NCBI RefSeq assembly: GCF_013415125.1
Contig: NZ_JACCDE010000028.1
Location: 1 to 64,000 of the forward strand
Direction: 5' to 3'
From: Vreelandella glaciei
GTDB lineage: Bacteria > Pseudomonadota > Gammaproteobacteria > Pseudomonadales > Halomonadaceae
Length of the DNA stretch: 64,000 nucleotides
Below the pieces are notes generated by a model, which worked only from the letters and a program-made list of their open reading frames with translations, made no database searches and was not told the DNA's origin. The position numbers were made by a program, and so were the translations under genes. This document shows, one piece after another, positions 37,957-52,742 of this stretch; the first letter of the stretch is position 1; each line of letters opens with the position of its first letter.

Positions 37957-39471
37957 TTACTGTGTGTTCGAATCCGATGCGTCATCGACTTCAAACCAGG
38001 GCGCACGGGCAGTCATGATCAGTGCCGCTGCGCGCGCTTCGTCCAACTCCTCGATATCGACCAGATCGTCGACAGACTGCTCGGCGAGATCTTCCATAGT
38101 GACAATGCCGCGACTGGCCAAAATGAAGGCCAGGTGGCGCTCCATGCCATCCATCTCCAGCAGATCAGCTGCTGGTTGGGCACCGTCTAGCGCTTCTTCC
38201 GAGGCAATTGCCATCGTCAGCAGCTCGTCTTTCGCACGTGCGCGTAGCTGCTCTACTAAATCTTCATCGAACTCTTCGATTTCGAGCATCTCTTCCATCG
38301 GCACGTAGGCGACTTCTTCCAGGGTAGTGAACCCCTCTTCCACCAACAGGCGAGCGACATCTTCATCCACTTCAAGGTGCTGGATGAAAGAGTCCACCAG
38401 GCTATCAATCTCTTGGTCGCGCTTAGACTCTGCTTCTTCTTCGGTCATGACGTTAATCCGCCAGCCGGTAAGCTCAGAGGCCAAACGCACGTTCTGACCG
38501 CTACGGCCAATGGCCTGAGCCAGATTATCTTGCGCCACGGCCACGTCCATCGCGTGGGCATCTTCGTCAACAAGGATAGACCCAACATCGGCGGGCGCCA
38601 TGGCATTAATGACCAACTGGGCGGGATTGTCGTCCCACAACACAATATCGACGCGCTCGTTTTGCAGCTCGGAAGAGACTGCTTGAACGCGCGAACCGCG
38701 CATTCCCACACAGGCACCCACCGGGTCGATGCGGCGATCATTGGTTTTAACCGCAATTTTGGCGCGCGAACCGGGATCACGAGCAGCGCCTTTAATCTCA
38801 ATCAGCTGCTCAGCGATTTCAGGCACTTCGATTTTGAACAGCTCGATGATCAGCTCGGGACATGTCCGCGACAGCTGAAGCTGGGCGCCACGAGCATCGG
38901 GATCCACTTTGATCAACAGGGCGCGCACCCGCTCGTTCATGCGGTAACGCTCACCGTGGATCATTTCATTGCGGGGTAAAAACGCCTCAGCGTTTTCGCC
39001 CAAATCAATGATCAGGCCGTCGCGGGTGGTTTTCTTAACAATGCCGGCAACCAGTTCGCCTTCACGATCTGCATATTGGCGCACGACTTCAGCCCGCTCA
39101 GCTTCACGTACTTTCTGTACGATCACCTGCTTGGCGGTTTGCGCAGCAATACGACCAAACGATGCGTTTTCGATGGTTTTTTCGACCACATCGCCCAACT
39201 TTAGCGGCGGATCACGCTGCTCGGCGATGGTCTCTTTAATTTCGTAATCTGGCGTTTCAAACTCGTCGTCTTCTACGACAGTCCAGAAGCGGAAGGTTTC
39301 GTATTCACCGGTGCGACGGTCAATATGCACGCGCACATTGGCTTCTTCTTTGTCAAAACGCTTACGTGACGCGCTCGCAAGAGCGGCTTCTACCGCTTCG
39401 AAGATGACATCACGTGGGACGCCCTTCTCATTGGAGATCGCGTCTACGACCATTAAAATTTCTTTACTCAT
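37957..39471 (-). CDS. nusA: Transcription termination/antitermination factor NusA
   Basis: RNA polymerase-associated factor for pausing, termination and rRNA antitermination. N-terminal polymerase-binding domain, S1 domain (about 130-200), two KH domains ([20 protein letters not shown] and [18 protein letters not shown]) and two acidic C-terminal repeats ([17 protein letters not shown] and [17 protein letters not shown]). At 504 residues it is standard for gammaproteobacteria with the C-terminal repeats. The window also carries a boxA element to which this machinery binds. Confidence 0.96.
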   Translation of the reverse strand: MSKEILMVVDAISNEKGVPRDVIFEAVEAALASASRKRFDKEEANVRVHIDRRTGEYETFRFWTVVEDDEFETPDYEIKETIAEQRDPPLKLGDVVEKTIENASFGRIAAQTAKQVIVQKVREAERAEVVRQYADREGELVAGIVKKTTRDGLIIDLGENAEAFLPRNEMIHGERYRMNERVRALLIKVDPDARGAQLQLSRTCPELIIELFKIEVPEIAEQLIEIKGAARDPGSRAKIAVKTNDRRIDPVGACVGMRGSRVQAVSSELQNERVDIVLWDDNPAQLVINAMAPADVGSILVDEDAHAMDVAVAQDNLAQAIGRSGQNVRLASELTGWRINVMTEEEAESKRDQEIDSLVDSFIQHLEVDEDVARLLVEEGFTTLEEVAYVPMEEMLEIEEFDEDLVEQLRARAKDELLTMAIASEEALDGAQPAADLLEMDGMERHLAFILASRGIVTMEDLAEQSVDDLVDIEELDEARAAALIMTARAPWFEVDDASDSNTQ

Positions 39472-39543
39472 GCGTATGCCTCGCCAGAAAACCTATCCTT
39501 ATGTGCATCACCCCGGCAGCCTGCCGGCAGCGCCGCCACCCGG

Positions 39544-40005
39544 TCAATCGTCGAACTGCGGTACAATGTGAGCAGAATCAATACTCTCAATAGGAAAGCA
39601 ATACTCTTCGCCATCCAGTTGAATGAGCACTTCATCCCCCTCAACACCGACCAGAAGCCCTTGATACTTGCGCCGCCCGTCAAAGGCAGTGCGCAGCTTG
39701 AGCGCGACGTGATGACCTTGAAAGCGGGTAAACTGATCCAGGGAATACAAGGGACGTGCCATGCCTGGCGAGGAGACTTCCAGCCGATACTCACCGGCAA
39801 TGGGGTCTTCCACATCCATAACAGCACTGACTTGGCGGCTAATATCTGCGCAGTCTTCTACGCTAACGCCACTCTCGCGCTCGATATAGATCACCAGCCG
39901 CGAATTTTTGCCCTGGGAAAGATGGTCGATGCCCCATAGCTCAAAGCCCATGGCAGCAACAACAGGTTCGATCAGCGCGTGAAGCGCAGCGTGTTTAGTG
40001 GCCAC
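39544..40005 (-). CDS. rimP: Ribosome maturation factor RimP
   Basis: 30S assembly factor. The N-terminal domain has LIEPVVAAMGFELWGIDHL and the family core VEDCADISRQVSAVMDVEDPIAGEYRLEVSSPG; an Sm-like C-terminal domain follows. The frame is open to 40038, but GTG at 40005 is chosen because AGGAG (40014-40018 on the minus strand) is correctly spaced and the length (153 residues) fits. First gene of the nusA-infB operon. Confidence 0.94.
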   Translation of the reverse strand: MATKHAALHALIEPVVAAMGFELWGIDHLSQGKNSRLVIYIERESGVSVEDCADISRQVSAVMDVEDPIAGEYRLEVSSPGMARPLYSLDQFTRFQGHHVALKLRTAFDGRRKYQGLLVGVEGDEVLIQLDGEEYCFPIESIDSAHIVPQFDD

Positions 40006-40356
40006 AGACAAAGCTCCTATAGCCGTTGCATCAGGCACCTGGCCAGGAGTTATTAGAAAAGCTAGGTGGCTGATTGGCGTTACTCGGAAATGTGCTCCCG
40101 GTTATCCGGACGCATCCGCTATTAAGATTACTCATATTAGCGACAAGCGGGCGCTAGCCCAATGCTTTTGCTAACCAAAAGCTGCTAACAAAAAGCCCCT
40201 TCACTGGAAGGGGCTTTTTAAAAGAAACCTTAAGTACTAATTCTCAGTACTATCTTCAAGTACCGTCTCAGCAACACGCCCCAGGATTTACCTGATAGAA
40301 GCTATTTTCAATCTATGGTAGTAGAGAAAACAACTTTCGAACATGCCACTAGAAAA
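40006..40356. other. Intergenic region between rimP and the initiator tRNA gene
   Basis: A 351-bp gap. It holds the tRNA-operon terminator (40190-40219) and must hold the rimP promoter between about 40020 and 40185 on the minus strand. A weak candidate is TTGGGC-N17-TAATAT near 40135-40165; no clear promoter is seen. The part from 40220 to 40356 shows no gene or clear structure. Confidence 0.5.
40190..40219. terminator. Bidirectional terminator after the tRNA genes
   Basis: The stem AGCCCCTTC/GAAGGGGCT (40194-40202, 40207-40215) with a 4-nt loop is flanked by A- and T-runs on both sides. It ends the minus-strand secG-tRNA transcript before rimP. Confidence 0.9.
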
Positions 40357-40433
<77 letters not shown>

Positions 40434-40600
40434 TCAATCTAGGTCGACGATAATAGACACTAAAGCTACTTACGTCAACAATTACTTGCTTCAAGAACAC
40501 TTTACTTAAAGCTGTCTTTTCATTTTAGCTGCTAAATGCGACGTTCTCATTTAACAACCTAAAAAGACATTCTGGGAAGCTGGCGAGCCAGCAAAACAGA

Positions 40601-40687
40601 TGGTGCCGAAGGCGGGACTTGAACCCGCACGACCATACGGTCACTACCCCCTCAAGATAGCGTGTCTACCAATTCCACCACTTCGGC
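40601..40687 (-). tRNA. tRNA-Leu (GAG)
   Basis: 87-nt class II tRNA with a long variable arm and encoded CCA. The anticodon loop CTTGAGG gives GAG. It starts GCCGAAGTGGTGGAATTGG and has the T arm GGTTCAAGTCC. It follows secG, as leuU does in E. coli. Confidence 0.96.
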
Positions 40688-40735
40688 ATCAGGGGAGGCT
40701 AAAGAAACGTTATCTAACGAAACAACGAGAATTAC

Positions 40736-41095
40736 TTACTCGCTGCTTTCCTCTAGCACTGGCGCGGTATTATCCACGTCCGCAGGCCTGTCGTCAAGCG
40801 TCGGAACGCTTTGCTGCTGCTCGATCAAGCGCGAGTCTGGAATACCTGCTTCTGGTGCCTGACCAGCCTGGGTGGCGAAGTAAGCCAGTGCCATAGAGGT
40901 AACGAAGAAACCCGCCGCCAAAATAGCCGTTGTGCGTGATAAAAAGTTACCGCTGCCCCGCGAACCAAACACGGTTTGTGAAGCACCACCCCCGAAAGCC
41001 GCACCGGCTTCGGCACCTTTACCCTGCTGAAGCAGAATGAGTACCACCAGGGCGATCGCAATCACCACATGGATCATAAGAATTGCAACTTGCAT
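40736..41095 (-). CDS. secG: Preprotein translocase subunit SecG
   Basis: Small subunit of the SecYEG channel in the inner membrane. Two membrane segments: [21 protein letters not shown] and [20 protein letters not shown], with the conserved [20 protein letters not shown] between. The ATG at 41095 (MQVAIL) gives 119 residues and lies 4 bp after the tpiA stop; a longer frame to 41134 overlaps tpiA and is unlikely. Acidic C-terminal tail. Confidence 0.93.
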   Translation of the reverse strand: MQVAILMIHVVIAIALVVLILLQQGKGAEAGAAFGGGASQTVFGSRGSGNFLSRTTAILAAGFFVTSMALAYFATQAGQAPEAGIPDSRLIEQQQSVPTLDDRPADVDNTAPVLEESSE

Positions 41096-41099
41096 GGCG

Positions 41100-41849
41100 T
41101 TATCCTGCTGACTGACAAATGGCATAAAAATCATCGATCTTAAGTGAGGCTCCGCCCACTAGACCGCCGTCGATATCTGGCTGAGCAAGCAGCTCAGCCG
41201 CATTACTTGCATTCATACTGCCGCCGTAGAGCAAACGCAGCTGTTCAGCCAACCCCTTATCAAAGCCCGCCTGGTAAGCACGAATGCCTGCCATGACTTC
41301 CTGGGCTTGTTCAGGAGATGCCGTACGCCCCGTGCCAATCGCCCAAACGGGCTCGTAGGCAATCACCACTCGCTTGCGCTGGTCTGGCTCCAGGCGAGAC
41401 ATTACGTGCCCTACTTGACGCAACACTACGTCCATTGTGCGGCCCGCGTCGCGCTCCTCCAAGGACTCCCCCACACAGAGAATCGGCGTGATATCCACGC
41501 TCAATGCCGCCAGCAGGCGCGCAAATATCTGTTCGTCGCTCTCTTTATAAAGCTGACGCCGCTCTGAGTGCCCTACCAAGACGTAAGAGACCGCAAACTC
41601 TTTGAGCATGCGACCACTCACTTCACCGGTATGCGCTCCAGAGTGAATGGGATTCAATGTTTGCGCGCCCAATGACAGCCCCGTGCCCTCAAACGCCAGG
41701 CGCGCCGCATCCAAATAAGGGAACGGCGGAATGATAACGACATCCACGCCCTTTGGCGATACGGCGGCAGAGAAGGCCTGGCCGAATTCGTTGATCAACG
41801 CCACGGAACCGTTCATTTTCCAGTTACCGGCAATTAAAGGCGTACGCAT
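41100..41849 (-). CDS. tpiA: Triosephosphate isomerase
   Basis: Interconverts dihydroxyacetone phosphate and glyceraldehyde-3-phosphate. The catalytic residues are in GNWKMNG (Lys), VGHSERR (His) and [11 protein letters not shown] (Glu); the phosphate loop is [12 protein letters not shown]. It is 249 residues, normal length. It lies between glmM and secG on the same strand, as in Pseudomonas. Confidence 0.97.
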   Translation of the reverse strand: MRTPLIAGNWKMNGSVALINEFGQAFSAAVSPKGVDVVIIPPFPYLDAARLAFEGTGLSLGAQTLNPIHSGAHTGEVSGRMLKEFAVSYVLVGHSERRQLYKESDEQIFARLLAALSVDITPILCVGESLEERDAGRTMDVVLRQVGHVMSRLEPDQRKRVVIAYEPVWAIGTGRTASPEQAQEVMAGIRAYQAGFDKGLAEQLRLLYGGSMNASNAAELLAQPDIDGGLVGGASLKIDDFYAICQSAG

Positions 41850-41970
41850 CGACTCTCCTCACTCAAGGTGGAGCGAAATGGTATAGGAGCGGCCTTGTCA
41901 AGACAACCGCTGTTGCAAGCACAGGTTTGCTTTCCTGGGCCAGCTAGCTATATCGATTAGTGGGACACGT

Positions 41971-43320
41971 TTATTTAAGCAATGCCTGAACTTGATCAGC
42001 CAAGCTGTGCGCCAATTGTTCGACATCCAAATGGGCACGCCCCTCCACCATCACACGAATCAGTGGTTCAGTGCCTGACGGGCGCAACAATACGCGCCCT
42101 TCATCGCCCAGCTCATGCTCTAACGCAGCAACCGCCCGCTGGAGCGGCGCCGACGCCATGACCTCTTTAGCACTTGTATGGGCGGGTAAACGCACATTAA
42201 TCAGCGCCTGCGGCACTTTTTCCAGCTCTTTTAGCAGCGTCGGTAGGCTCTTCTGCTCGCGCATCATCAGCGCCAACACCTGCAGCGCCGAGACGATACC
42301 ATCACCGGTAGTCTGCACATGACCGCACACAATGTGACCCGACGACTCACCGCCCAACTCCCAACCGTTGGCGGCCATTCGCTCCATGACAAAACGGTCG
42401 CCCACTTTTGCTCGCTCAAAAGGAATACCCAGCTTATCCAACGCCATGGATAGGCCAAAATTAGACATCAAGGTGCCCACCACACCGCCCTGCAGCAAAC
42501 CACGCTCATGACGATCACGGGCAATTAAATAGAGAATATCGTCGCCATCGACTTCGCGACCATTGCCGTCAACCAACATTACGCGATCGCCATCACCGTC
42601 AAAGGCAATCCCCAAGTCAGCATTTTGCTGAATGACGGCAGCACGCAGTGCGGCGGGATGCGTTGAGCCTACCTGCTGGTTAATATTTAACCCGTCGGGC
42701 GCAGCGCCGATGGTGGTGACGTAAGCCCCCAGTTCGCGAAACACATTAGGCGCGATATGGTAAGTGGCGCCGTGGGCGCAATCTAGCACTACCTTAAGGC
42801 CATGCAAGCTAAGCCGATCAGGCAGGGTTGATTTGCAAAATTCAATGTAACGGCCTGCGGCATCGTCGATACGGGTTGCTTTACCCAGCTGAGCGGCTTC
42901 TGCCGTGGTCAGCGGCGCTTCAAGCATGGCTTCAATACGATCTTCCGTTTCATCAGGAAGCTTCTTGCCCTCTGCGGAGAAGAATTTGATGCCATTGTCA
43001 TCGAAGGGGTTATGCGATGCTGAAATGACAATACCCGCGTCAGCACGGAACGTACGCGTCAAGTAGGCGATGCCTGGCGTCGGCATTGGCCCCAGCAGCG
43101 ACACATCCACACCGGCGGCAGAAAGCCCCGCCTCTAATGCGGATTCAAACATGTAGCCAGAGATACGCGTATCTTTGCCAATTAACACCCGCGTTCGGCC
43201 TTTATCACGGCGCAAGACCTGTCCTGCCGCCCAGCCTAGCTTGAGCATAAAATCAGCCGTAATGGGTGATTTACCCACTGTGCCGCGAATACCATCGGTA
43301 CCAAAATAGCGTCTTGTCAT
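41971..43320 (-). CDS. glmM: Phosphoglucosamine mutase
   Basis: Converts glucosamine-6-phosphate to glucosamine-1-phosphate for UDP-GlcNAc and cell wall synthesis. The phosphoserine loop is [17 protein letters not shown] (about Ser103), the metal loop is FDGDGDR, the sugar loop GGESSGH and the phosphate loop [12 protein letters not shown]. The 449 residues are standard. Its ATG overlaps the folP stop by 4 nt. Confidence 0.97.
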   Translation of the reverse strand: MTRRYFGTDGIRGTVGKSPITADFMLKLGWAAGQVLRRDKGRTRVLIGKDTRISGYMFESALEAGLSAAGVDVSLLGPMPTPGIAYLTRTFRADAGIVISASHNPFDDNGIKFFSAEGKKLPDETEDRIEAMLEAPLTTAEAAQLGKATRIDDAAGRYIEFCKSTLPDRLSLHGLKVVLDCAHGATYHIAPNVFRELGAYVTTIGAAPDGLNINQQVGSTHPAALRAAVIQQNADLGIAFDGDGDRVMLVDGNGREVDGDDILYLIARDRHERGLLQGGVVGTLMSNFGLSMALDKLGIPFERAKVGDRFVMERMAANGWELGGESSGHIVCGHVQTTGDGIVSALQVLALMMREQKSLPTLLKELEKVPQALINVRLPAHTSAKEVMASAPLQRAVAALEHELGDEGRVLLRPSGTEPLIRVMVEGRAHLDVEQLAHSLADQVQALLK

Positions 43321-44231
43321 GCGTCAGACTCCTTGTTAAGCGGCGGCTCGCAGCCTTCTTGTAGTACCGCCCACGCCATATTGACTGCATCTACCGTTGC
43401 AGCGACATCATGTACACGCAGAATATTCGCCCCACGCTCTACCGCCATGGCTGCCAGCGCCAAACCACCGGAAAGACGCTCCTCTACCGGGCGGCCTAAC
43501 ACTTTGCCAATCATACTCTTGCGCGACATACCTACCAACAATGGAAGCTCCAGCGACTGCAGAGACTCCATATATTTGAGTAAGCGTAGATTGTGTTCGA
43601 CGGTTTTGCCGAAGCCAAAACCAGGATCAATTAAAAGCCGATTACGGCGCAGCCCAGCCGCCTCACACTCGGCCACACGGCGGGTCAAATAGTCAGCTAC
43701 CTCTTCCTCGATTGGACGCGAATAAGCAGGTGCCTGCTGCATATCTTGCGGCTCACCCTGACGATGCATCAAGCAAACGGGCAGGCCACTGCCCACCGCA
43801 GCCAGCAGTGCTCCTTCACGCTCTAATGCGCGCACGTCGTTAAGCATACCGGCGCCCAGCTCGCTCGCCTCGCGGATAACGGCGGGACAACTGGTATCCA
43901 CCGACACCAGCGCATCCAGTTCGCGCACCAGGATTTCCACCACGGGGGCAACCCGGTCAAGCTCTTCCTGGGGGCTGACAGGCGTAGCGCCAGGACGAGT
44001 CGACTCGCCGCCCACATCAATGATTGCAGCCCCTTCCGCCAACATCCGCTCGGCATGGCGCAACGCGTCATCTAACGCGACGTGCTGCCCGCCATCAGAA
44101 AAAGAGTCGGGTGTGACATTAAGGATGCCCATCACGCGGGGAAACGAGAGATCCAGCAGGTGGCGCCCACAACGCAGCTGGAAAGCATTTTCAGCTGTTT
44201 GCGTAGAGGACGTATCCATAAGTGATTTCAT
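43317..44231 (-). CDS. folP: Dihydropteroate synthase
   Basis: Joins pterin pyrophosphate and p-aminobenzoate in folate synthesis; it is the sulfonamide target. TIM-barrel motifs: [62 protein letters not shown], and the late [10 protein letters not shown]. It has 304 residues from 44231; an ATG at 44219 is the alternative. It lies between ftsH and glmM, the conserved ftsH-folP-glmM order. Confidence 0.95.
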   Translation of the reverse strand: MKSLMDTSSTQTAENAFQLRCGRHLLDLSFPRVMGILNVTPDSFSDGGQHVALDDALRHAERMLAEGAAIIDVGGESTRPGATPVSPQEELDRVAPVVEILVRELDALVSVDTSCPAVIREASELGAGMLNDVRALEREGALLAAVGSGLPVCLMHRQGEPQDMQQAPAYSRPIEEEVADYLTRRVAECEAAGLRRNRLLIDPGFGFGKTVEHNLRLLKYMESLQSLELPLLVGMSRKSMIGKVLGRPVEERLSGGLALAAMAVERGANILRVHDVAATVDAVNMAWAVLQEGCEPPLNKESDA

Positions 44232-44284
44232 GCTGCAGCCTGGTCAATAAAAGAAACTTTGCAGTGTTATAGGTACAGCATAAC

Positions 44285-44313
44285 AAAAAAGGCGCCCCTT
44301 GACGGGGCGCCTT
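44285..44313 (-). terminator. Intrinsic terminator after ftsH
   Basis: The 10-bp stem AAGGCGCCCC/GGGGCGCCTT (44289-44298, 44304-44313) with a 5-nt loop is followed on the minus strand by a T-run. It separates ftsH from folP. Confidence 0.9.
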
Positions 44314-44345
44314 CGGCTTATACGCAGGGTTAACTATCTAATCAC

Positions 44346-46352
44346 CTAAGGGCCCGCTGGGCCGCCGAGAGGATCTGAAGGCCGACGGCGCGGCTCGTCA
44401 TCATCCTCTTCGCCGTCGCTGCCAGAAGCGCTGGTAGACGTATCATCATCGGCTTCTTGCGCTTTTGGCTTATCACCGCCGCCAACTGGCGTTCCGCCGC
44501 CGGATGAGTCACCGTCGTCCCAGCCTTCCGGTGGGCGCGGATCGCGACCTTCCATGATGTCCTTCAACTGCGTGGCATCAATAGTCTCATACTTCATCAA
44601 CGCTTCGGCCATGGCATCCAGCTTGTCGCGATTATCCGTCAGGATTTGGCGCGCCTGCTCATAACAATCGTCGATGATTTTACGCACTTCTTTATCAAGT
44701 CGTGTGGTGGTATCACCCGACTTCATCTTACTGCCGCCCTGGCCCGGGCCGCCAAGGAACTGATGCGACTCGTCCTCGTCGTACATGATCGGACCCATCT
44801 CATCCGACAAGCCCCACTTCGCCACCATGTTGTGGGCAAGCTCAGTGGCGCGTTTGATATCGTTGGAGGCGCCAGTAGTGACACCGTTCGGCCCCAACGT
44901 CATCTCTTCAGCAATACGACCACCAAACAGCGAGCAGATCTGCCCCAAAATTTGTTGCTTCGACAGGCTATAACGATCCTCTTCCGGCAGGAACATCGTC
45001 ACGCCGAGGGCACGCCCACGGGGGATAATGGTTACCTTGTAGACCGGATCATGAGAAGGCACAACCAGACCGATAATGGCGTGACCTGATTCATGATAAG
45101 CGGTGTTGAGCTTCTCTTTATCGGTCATGACCATCGACTTGCGCTCAGCGCCCATCATGATCTTGTCCTTCGCAAGCTCAAGCTCTTCCATGCTAACCAA
45201 GCGCTTATTGCGACGCGCGGCGAATAGGGCTGATTCATTAACCAAGTTAGCCAAATCCGCGCCGGAGAAACCTGGCGTACCACGCGCAATTATTTGCGGC
45301 TTAACGTCATCCGCCAGCGGCACTTTACGCAGGTGAACGCCAAGAATGTGCTCACGGCCACGAATATCCGGCAAACCAACGGTAACCTGACGGTCAAAGC
45401 GACCAGGGCGCATAAGCGCAGGATCAAGCACGTCCGGGCGGTTAGTTGCAGCGATAACGATGACGCCTTCGTTGGCTTCAAAACCATCCATCTCGACCAG
45501 CAGCTGATTCAACGTCTGCTCGCGCTCGTCGTTACCGCCACCCATGCCAGCACCGCGAGAGCGGCCCACGGCGTCAATCTCATCGATAAAGATGATGCAG
45601 GGCGCCTGCTTCTTAGCCTGTTCGAACATGTCGCGCACACGTGATGCGCCGACACCGACAAACATTTCAACGAAGTCAGAGCCCGAGATAGAGAAGAACG
45701 GCACTTTCGCTTCACCAGCAATCGATTTTGCCAGCAGCGTCTTACCGGTACCTGGAGGCCCTACCATTAACACGCCGCGGGGAATCGTACCGCCCAAACG
45801 CTGGAATTTGGTGGGGTCACGCAGGAAGTCGACCAACTCTTCGACTTCTTCTTTGGCTTCATCACAGCCAGCCACGTCGGCAAAGGTCGTTTTGATCTGA
45901 TCTTGAGAGAGCAGCTTGGCCTTCGATTTACCAAAACTCATCGGGCCGCCTTTACCACCACCGGCACCACCCTGCATCTGGCGCATAAAGAACATAAAGA
46001 TGCCCAAAATCAGCAGAATCGGGAAGCTGGCAATAAGCAGCCGCGTCCAGATACTTTGCTGCTCTGGCTCTTTACCCACGACCGTCACATTATTGCTCAA
46101 CAGGTCGTCCATCAGTTTCGGATCTTCTGCCGATGGGCGGATCGTCTGAAACTGAGAGCCATCCGTGCGCTCACCACTGATGGTATAACCATCAATCGTG
46201 ACGCTACGTACCTGCTGATTTTGCACCTGCTGCACAAACTGAGAATAGTTGGTGTTTTGCGGTGCACTTTCGGTGCTGAAATTATTGAACACTGTCAGTA
46301 GGACGGCCGCGATGACCAACCACAGAATCAGGTTCTTCGCCATATCATTCAA
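44346..46352 (-). CDS. ftsH: ATP-dependent zinc metalloprotease FtsH
   Basis: Membrane-anchored AAA+ protease that degrades unassembled membrane proteins and regulators such as sigma-32. N-terminal helix ([15 protein letters not shown]), periplasmic domain, second helix (about 105-125), AAA+ with [12 protein letters not shown] and [14 protein letters not shown] region, and zinc protease site HESGH. The acidic, Gly-rich C-terminus is long. 668 residues; a second ATG lies nine bases in (MAKNL). An inverted repeat lies upstream. Confidence 0.96.
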   Translation of the reverse strand: MNDMAKNLILWLVIAAVLLTVFNNFSTESAPQNTNYSQFVQQVQNQQVRSVTIDGYTISGERTDGSQFQTIRPSAEDPKLMDDLLSNNVTVVGKEPEQQSIWTRLLIASFPILLILGIFMFFMRQMQGGAGGGKGGPMSFGKSKAKLLSQDQIKTTFADVAGCDEAKEEVEELVDFLRDPTKFQRLGGTIPRGVLMVGPPGTGKTLLAKSIAGEAKVPFFSISGSDFVEMFVGVGASRVRDMFEQAKKQAPCIIFIDEIDAVGRSRGAGMGGGNDEREQTLNQLLVEMDGFEANEGVIVIAATNRPDVLDPALMRPGRFDRQVTVGLPDIRGREHILGVHLRKVPLADDVKPQIIARGTPGFSGADLANLVNESALFAARRNKRLVSMEELELAKDKIMMGAERKSMVMTDKEKLNTAYHESGHAIIGLVVPSHDPVYKVTIIPRGRALGVTMFLPEEDRYSLSKQQILGQICSLFGGRIAEEMTLGPNGVTTGASNDIKRATELAHNMVAKWGLSDEMGPIMYDEDESHQFLGGPGQGGSKMKSGDTTTRLDKEVRKIIDDCYEQARQILTDNRDKLDAMAEALMKYETIDATQLKDIMEGRDPRPPEGWDDGDSSGGGTPVGGGDKPKAQEADDDTSTSASGSDGEEDDDEPRRRPSDPLGGPAGP

Positions 46353-46491
46353 GGGGCTACCCTCATTACAAGAATCCGTCAGTTAAACCCTGATGCTTAA
46401 TAAAGCCTGCTACTAATAATCTTAGTACTACGACATTACATCAGCATCAAGCGTTCAACCATTGCCAAAGCGTCTTATGCCTCGGGCCATC

Positions 46492-46525
46492 TGTGTCACG
46501 CGCGTATTGCGGCTAATGTGACACA
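46492..46525. repeat. Inverted repeat upstream of ftsH
   Basis: TGTGTCAC (46492-46499) and GTGACACA (46518-46525) are perfect 8-bp complements with an 18-nt gap, between rlmE and ftsH and about 140 bp before the ftsH start. No T-tract follows. It could be an operator or an mRNA structure. Confidence 0.4.
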
Positions 46526-46626
46526 CGTTGCGCTTGCCTGTCTGGCAATCGCGCTGATAAATCTTGGCTATGAACCACATACACCGTTATCCCATCACAG
46601 GTAAAATCATCGAACCATATGATGCG

Positions 46627-47274
46627 TTAACCGCGAAACCCTTCGGCCAGGAAATACACCTCCCGGGAGCGTGCCCGAGAGGCATCCGGCTTACGAGTCA
46701 CTACTTTGTTAAAGCTGCCGCGTAACTCTTTCAAGTAGGCGTCAAACCCTTCCCCCTGGAATACTTTAGCTAAAAATCGACCACCGGGTGACAACGTTTC
46801 GCGAGCGAGTTCTAACGCTAGCTCCACCAAGTACATCGCCTGGGGTTGATCAATCGCCGCCATACCACTCATATTGGGGGCCATGTCCGACATCACAAGG
46901 TCTACACGGCGATTATCTAGACGTTTTAATATCGCCTCTAACACTGCCTCTTCCGTAAAATCCCCCTGGATAAAGTCCACACCGGCCAGCGCATCCATCT
47001 CTAGAATATCAGAGGCGATGACGACACCCTCAGGCCCTACCCGCTCAGCAGCAATCTGACTCCACCCGCCAGGCGCTGCCCCTAAGTCAATAACCGTCAT
47101 ACCGGGTCGCAGCAGTTTATCCTTTTCATCCAGCTCAATCAGCTTATAGCTGGCGCGGGAGCGATAGCCATCTTGCCAACTCTGCTTCACGTACTGGTCG
47201 TCAAAATGCTCCTTCTTCCAGTTATTGCTGGTTTTACTAACGGAATGTTTACGGCTTGGCGGCTTTTGCTGCAT
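46627..47274 (-). CDS. rlmE: 23S rRNA (uridine(2552)-2'-O)-methyltransferase RlmE
   Basis: Methylates U2552 in the peptidyl transferase A loop of 23S rRNA. The SAM site is [13 protein letters not shown]; the K-D-K-E catalytic set lies in the basic N-terminus ([14 protein letters not shown]), [24 protein letters not shown] and [10 protein letters not shown]. The start at 47274 (MQQKPP) gives 215 residues, close to E. coli (209); the frame is open to 47310. It is followed by ftsH, the usual rlmE-ftsH pair, with a 274-bp gap. Confidence 0.93.
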   Translation of the reverse strand: MQQKPPSRKHSVSKTSNNWKKEHFDDQYVKQSWQDGYRSRASYKLIELDEKDKLLRPGMTVIDLGAAPGGWSQIAAERVGPEGVVIASDILEMDALAGVDFIQGDFTEEAVLEAILKRLDNRRVDLVMSDMAPNMSGMAAIDQPQAMYLVELALELARETLSPGGRFLAKVFQGEGFDAYLKELRGSFNKVVTRKPDASRARSREVYFLAEGFRG

Positions 47275-47388
47275 GTGGGAATCTAACACTGGAATAAGAG
47301 ATGGGCGCATTCACGCGATCGCTTTCACTCGGTGACGTTTCACCGTAAGATGGAGCGTTAAGCGCTAACCGGGATACCGCAAGATACC

Positions 47389-47715
47389 ATGAGCTTGTCA
47401 CAGGCACAAAAGAAAGCATTTCGTAGCATTGGCCACCATCTTAACCCAGTGGTCACCGTTTCTGAGAACGGCGTCTCCGAAAATTTGCTCGCAGAACTTA
47501 ACCGCGCACTCACTGATCACGAACTGATCAAAGTGAAACTCGCCATTCCTGAGCGTGATGATCGGGCTGCCATGATAGCCGAACTGATCGCCAACAGCCG
47601 TGCAGATCTTGTGCAAACCATTGGCAAAATGGCGCTGCTCTACCGTAGGAACCCGCAGGTGAATCCAAAGCTTTCTAATGTTACCCGCTTTGAGAACCAC
47701 CACGGTCGGCACTAA
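47389..47715 (+). CDS. yhbY: YhbY family ribosome assembly RNA-binding protein
   Basis: CRM (CRS1/YhbY) domain protein that binds pre-50S particles. The IF3-C-like fold shows QKKAFRSIGHHLNPVVTVSENGVSENLLAELNRALTDHELIKVKLA. 108 residues. It is divergent from rlmE and convergent with greA, sharing a bidirectional terminator with it. Confidence 0.92.
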   Translation: MSLSQAQKKAFRSIGHHLNPVVTVSENGVSENLLAELNRALTDHELIKVKLAIPERDDRAAMIAELIANSRADLVQTIGKMALLYRRNPQVNPKLSNVTRFENHHGRH

Positions 47716-47762
47716 CCGTTAGATTGTACTCGTTCTAAAACGAATGCTGCTGCACTAAAACA

Positions 47763-47807
47763 CCCCTTCAACCGACCTAACCGAGGTCAATTGAAGGGGC
47801 GTTTTTT
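47763..47807. terminator. Bidirectional terminator between yhbY and greA
   Basis: The outer stem CCCCTTCAA/TTGAAGGGG (47763-47771, 47791-47799) and inner stem GACCT/AGGTC are followed by TTTTTT on the plus strand, with A-rich sequence on the other side. The plus-strand T-run is the stronger. Confidence 0.85.
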
Positions 47808-47809
47808 CA

Positions 47810-48282
47810 TCAAACGTATTCGACGCTACCTATTTCGTACTCGACATCGCCGCCGGGGGTTTTCACCACCACAACATCCCCCTCTTCCTTGCCGATTAAA
47901 GCACGGGCGATGGGAGAAGTGACCGAAATACGGCCAGACTTAATATCCGCTTCATCTTCGCCGACGATACGATAAGTGACTTCCGCATCGGTATCCAGAT
48001 TCATTAGCGACACGGTAACACCAAAAATCACTTTGCCGGTTTTCGGCAGTTTTGTGACATCAATTACCTGGCAGACGGAGAGCTTGCTTTCGATCTCCTG
48101 AATACGCCCTTCGATAAACCCCTGCTGCTCACGAGCGGCGTGATACTCGGCGTTCTCTTTCAGATCACCGTGTTCACGCGCTTCAGCGATGGCCGCGATC
48201 ACCTGCGGACGCGCTTCGCTTTTAAGGTGGTCGAGCTCTTCACGAAGGCTTCTTTCTCCCGCCACTGTCATCGGGACCTTGT

Positions 48283-48286
<4 letters not shown>
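47810..48286 (-). CDS. greA: Transcription elongation factor GreA
   Basis: Rescues backtracked RNA polymerase by stimulating transcript cleavage. N-terminal coiled coil ([42 protein letters not shown], with the acidic tip) and an FKBP-like C-terminal domain ([23 protein letters not shown]). It has 158 residues. Its start overlaps the carB stop by 4 nt, so it is the last gene of a carA-carB-greA operon, as described in P. aeruginosa. Confidence 0.96.
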
Positions 48287-51513
<3,227 letters not shown>

Positions 51514-51581
51514 AACGGTTCCCGCAAAAAATGGTGACGATGAGCGACAAAAGACGACGATACGGTGATGCGAGGCGCGCG

Positions 51582-52742
51582 TTAACGGCGTGCCTGCATC
51601 ATAGCCACGAAGCGATCAAACAGCGGCGCCATATCGCGCGGGCCGGGACTCGCCTCCGGGTGGCCTTGAAAGCTGAACGCCGGTCGGTCGGTAAGCTCGA
51701 TTCCCTGCAAGGTGCCATCGAACAGCGAACGATGCGTGGCGCGTACATTGGCAGGCAGGGTCGCTTCATCCGCCGCAAAGCCGTGGTTCTGGCTGGTAAT
51801 CATCACTGTGCCGGTATCCAAATCCTGCACTGGGTGATTGGCACCGTGGTGGCCGAGGCTCATTTTGACGGTTTTCGCCCCAGCCGCGAGCGCTAGCAAC
51901 TGGTGACCCAGGCAGATGCCAAATACCGGGATATCCGTTACCAGCACATGCTGAATCGCTTTAATAGCGTAGTCACAGGGCTCTGGGTCACCGGGGCCGT
52001 TAGCCAGAAAAACGCCATCAGGCTTCATCGCCAGCACGTCAGCGGCGGGGGTTTGCGCAGGCACCACCGTGAGACGGCAGCCGCGAGCGGCCAGCATGCG
52101 CAGGATGTTGAATTTCACGCCGTAGTCGTACGCCACCACGTGATAGGGGCGCTCGCTTTTGGAAGCATCAGCGTAGCCTTCCCCCAGCGTCCACTCGCCT
52201 TCCGTCCATTCGTAAGCCTCTTTGCAGGAGACTTCTTTAGCCAAATCCATGCCCTTCAGCCCTGGAAACGCCTTGGCGGCTTCCAGCGCCCGCGCCACTG
52301 CACCTTCGCCCTCGGCATCCTCACCGGCCAAAATCGCCCCGTTCTGGGCGCCTTTATCACGCAAAATGCGCGTCAGGCGGCGAGTGTCAATATCGGCAAT
52401 GCCCAGCACGTTCTGGCTCTTCAGGTAGTCCGACAGCGACTGCTCTGAGCGGAAGCTGCTGGCCATTAGCGGCAGATCACGAATCACCAAACCCGCTACA
52501 GCAATAGAAGCAGACTCAACATCTTCAGTGTTAATGCCGGTATTACCGATATGGGGATAGGTGAGCGTTACAATCTGGCGGGCATAGGAAAGGTCAGTGA
52601 GGATTTCTTGATAGCCGGTCATGGCCGTATTGAACACCACCTCACCGCTGGTTACTCCATCCGCGCCAATGGCGATACCGTGGAACACACTACCATCTTC
52701 CAGGGCCAATATTGCGGGTTTGCTCAATGCGGGGTTATTCAA
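51582..52742 (-). CDS. carA: Carbamoyl-phosphate synthase small subunit
   Basis: Glutaminase subunit supplying ammonia to CarB. The catalytic Cys is in [13 protein letters not shown], with the His in [12 protein letters not shown]; the N-terminal domain carries [17 protein letters not shown]. 386 residues. The start is TTG at 52742, supported by GGGAGGAT 7 nt upstream and no in-frame ATG/GTG further up; a second TTG at 52727 aligns with Pseudomonas CarA but lacks a site. The ribosome-binding site is in a hairpin and a short leader ORF overlaps the start. Confidence 0.94.
   Translation of the reverse strand: MNNPALSKPAILALEDGSVFHGIAIGADGVTSGEVVFNTAMTGYQEILTDLSYARQIVTLTYPHIGNTGINTEDVESASIAVAGLVIRDLPLMASSFRSEQSLSDYLKSQNVLGIADIDTRRLTRILRDKGAQNGAILAGEDAEGEGAVARALEAAKAFPGLKGMDLAKEVSCKEAYEWTEGEWTLGEGYADASKSERPYHVVAYDYGVKFNILRMLAARGCRLTVVPAQTPAADVLAMKPDGVFLANGPGDPEPCDYAIKAIQHVLVTDIPVFGICLGHQLLALAAGAKTVKMSLGHHGANHPVQDLDTGTVMITSQNHGFAADEATLPANVRATHRSLFDGTLQGIELTDRPAFSFQGHPEASPGPRDMAPLFDRFVAMMQARR

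Noticed and set aside
41888..41913. Hairpin upstream of tpiA as a terminator of glmM
   Set aside because: The stem is imperfect and no T-tract follows on the minus strand; it may be an incidental structure.
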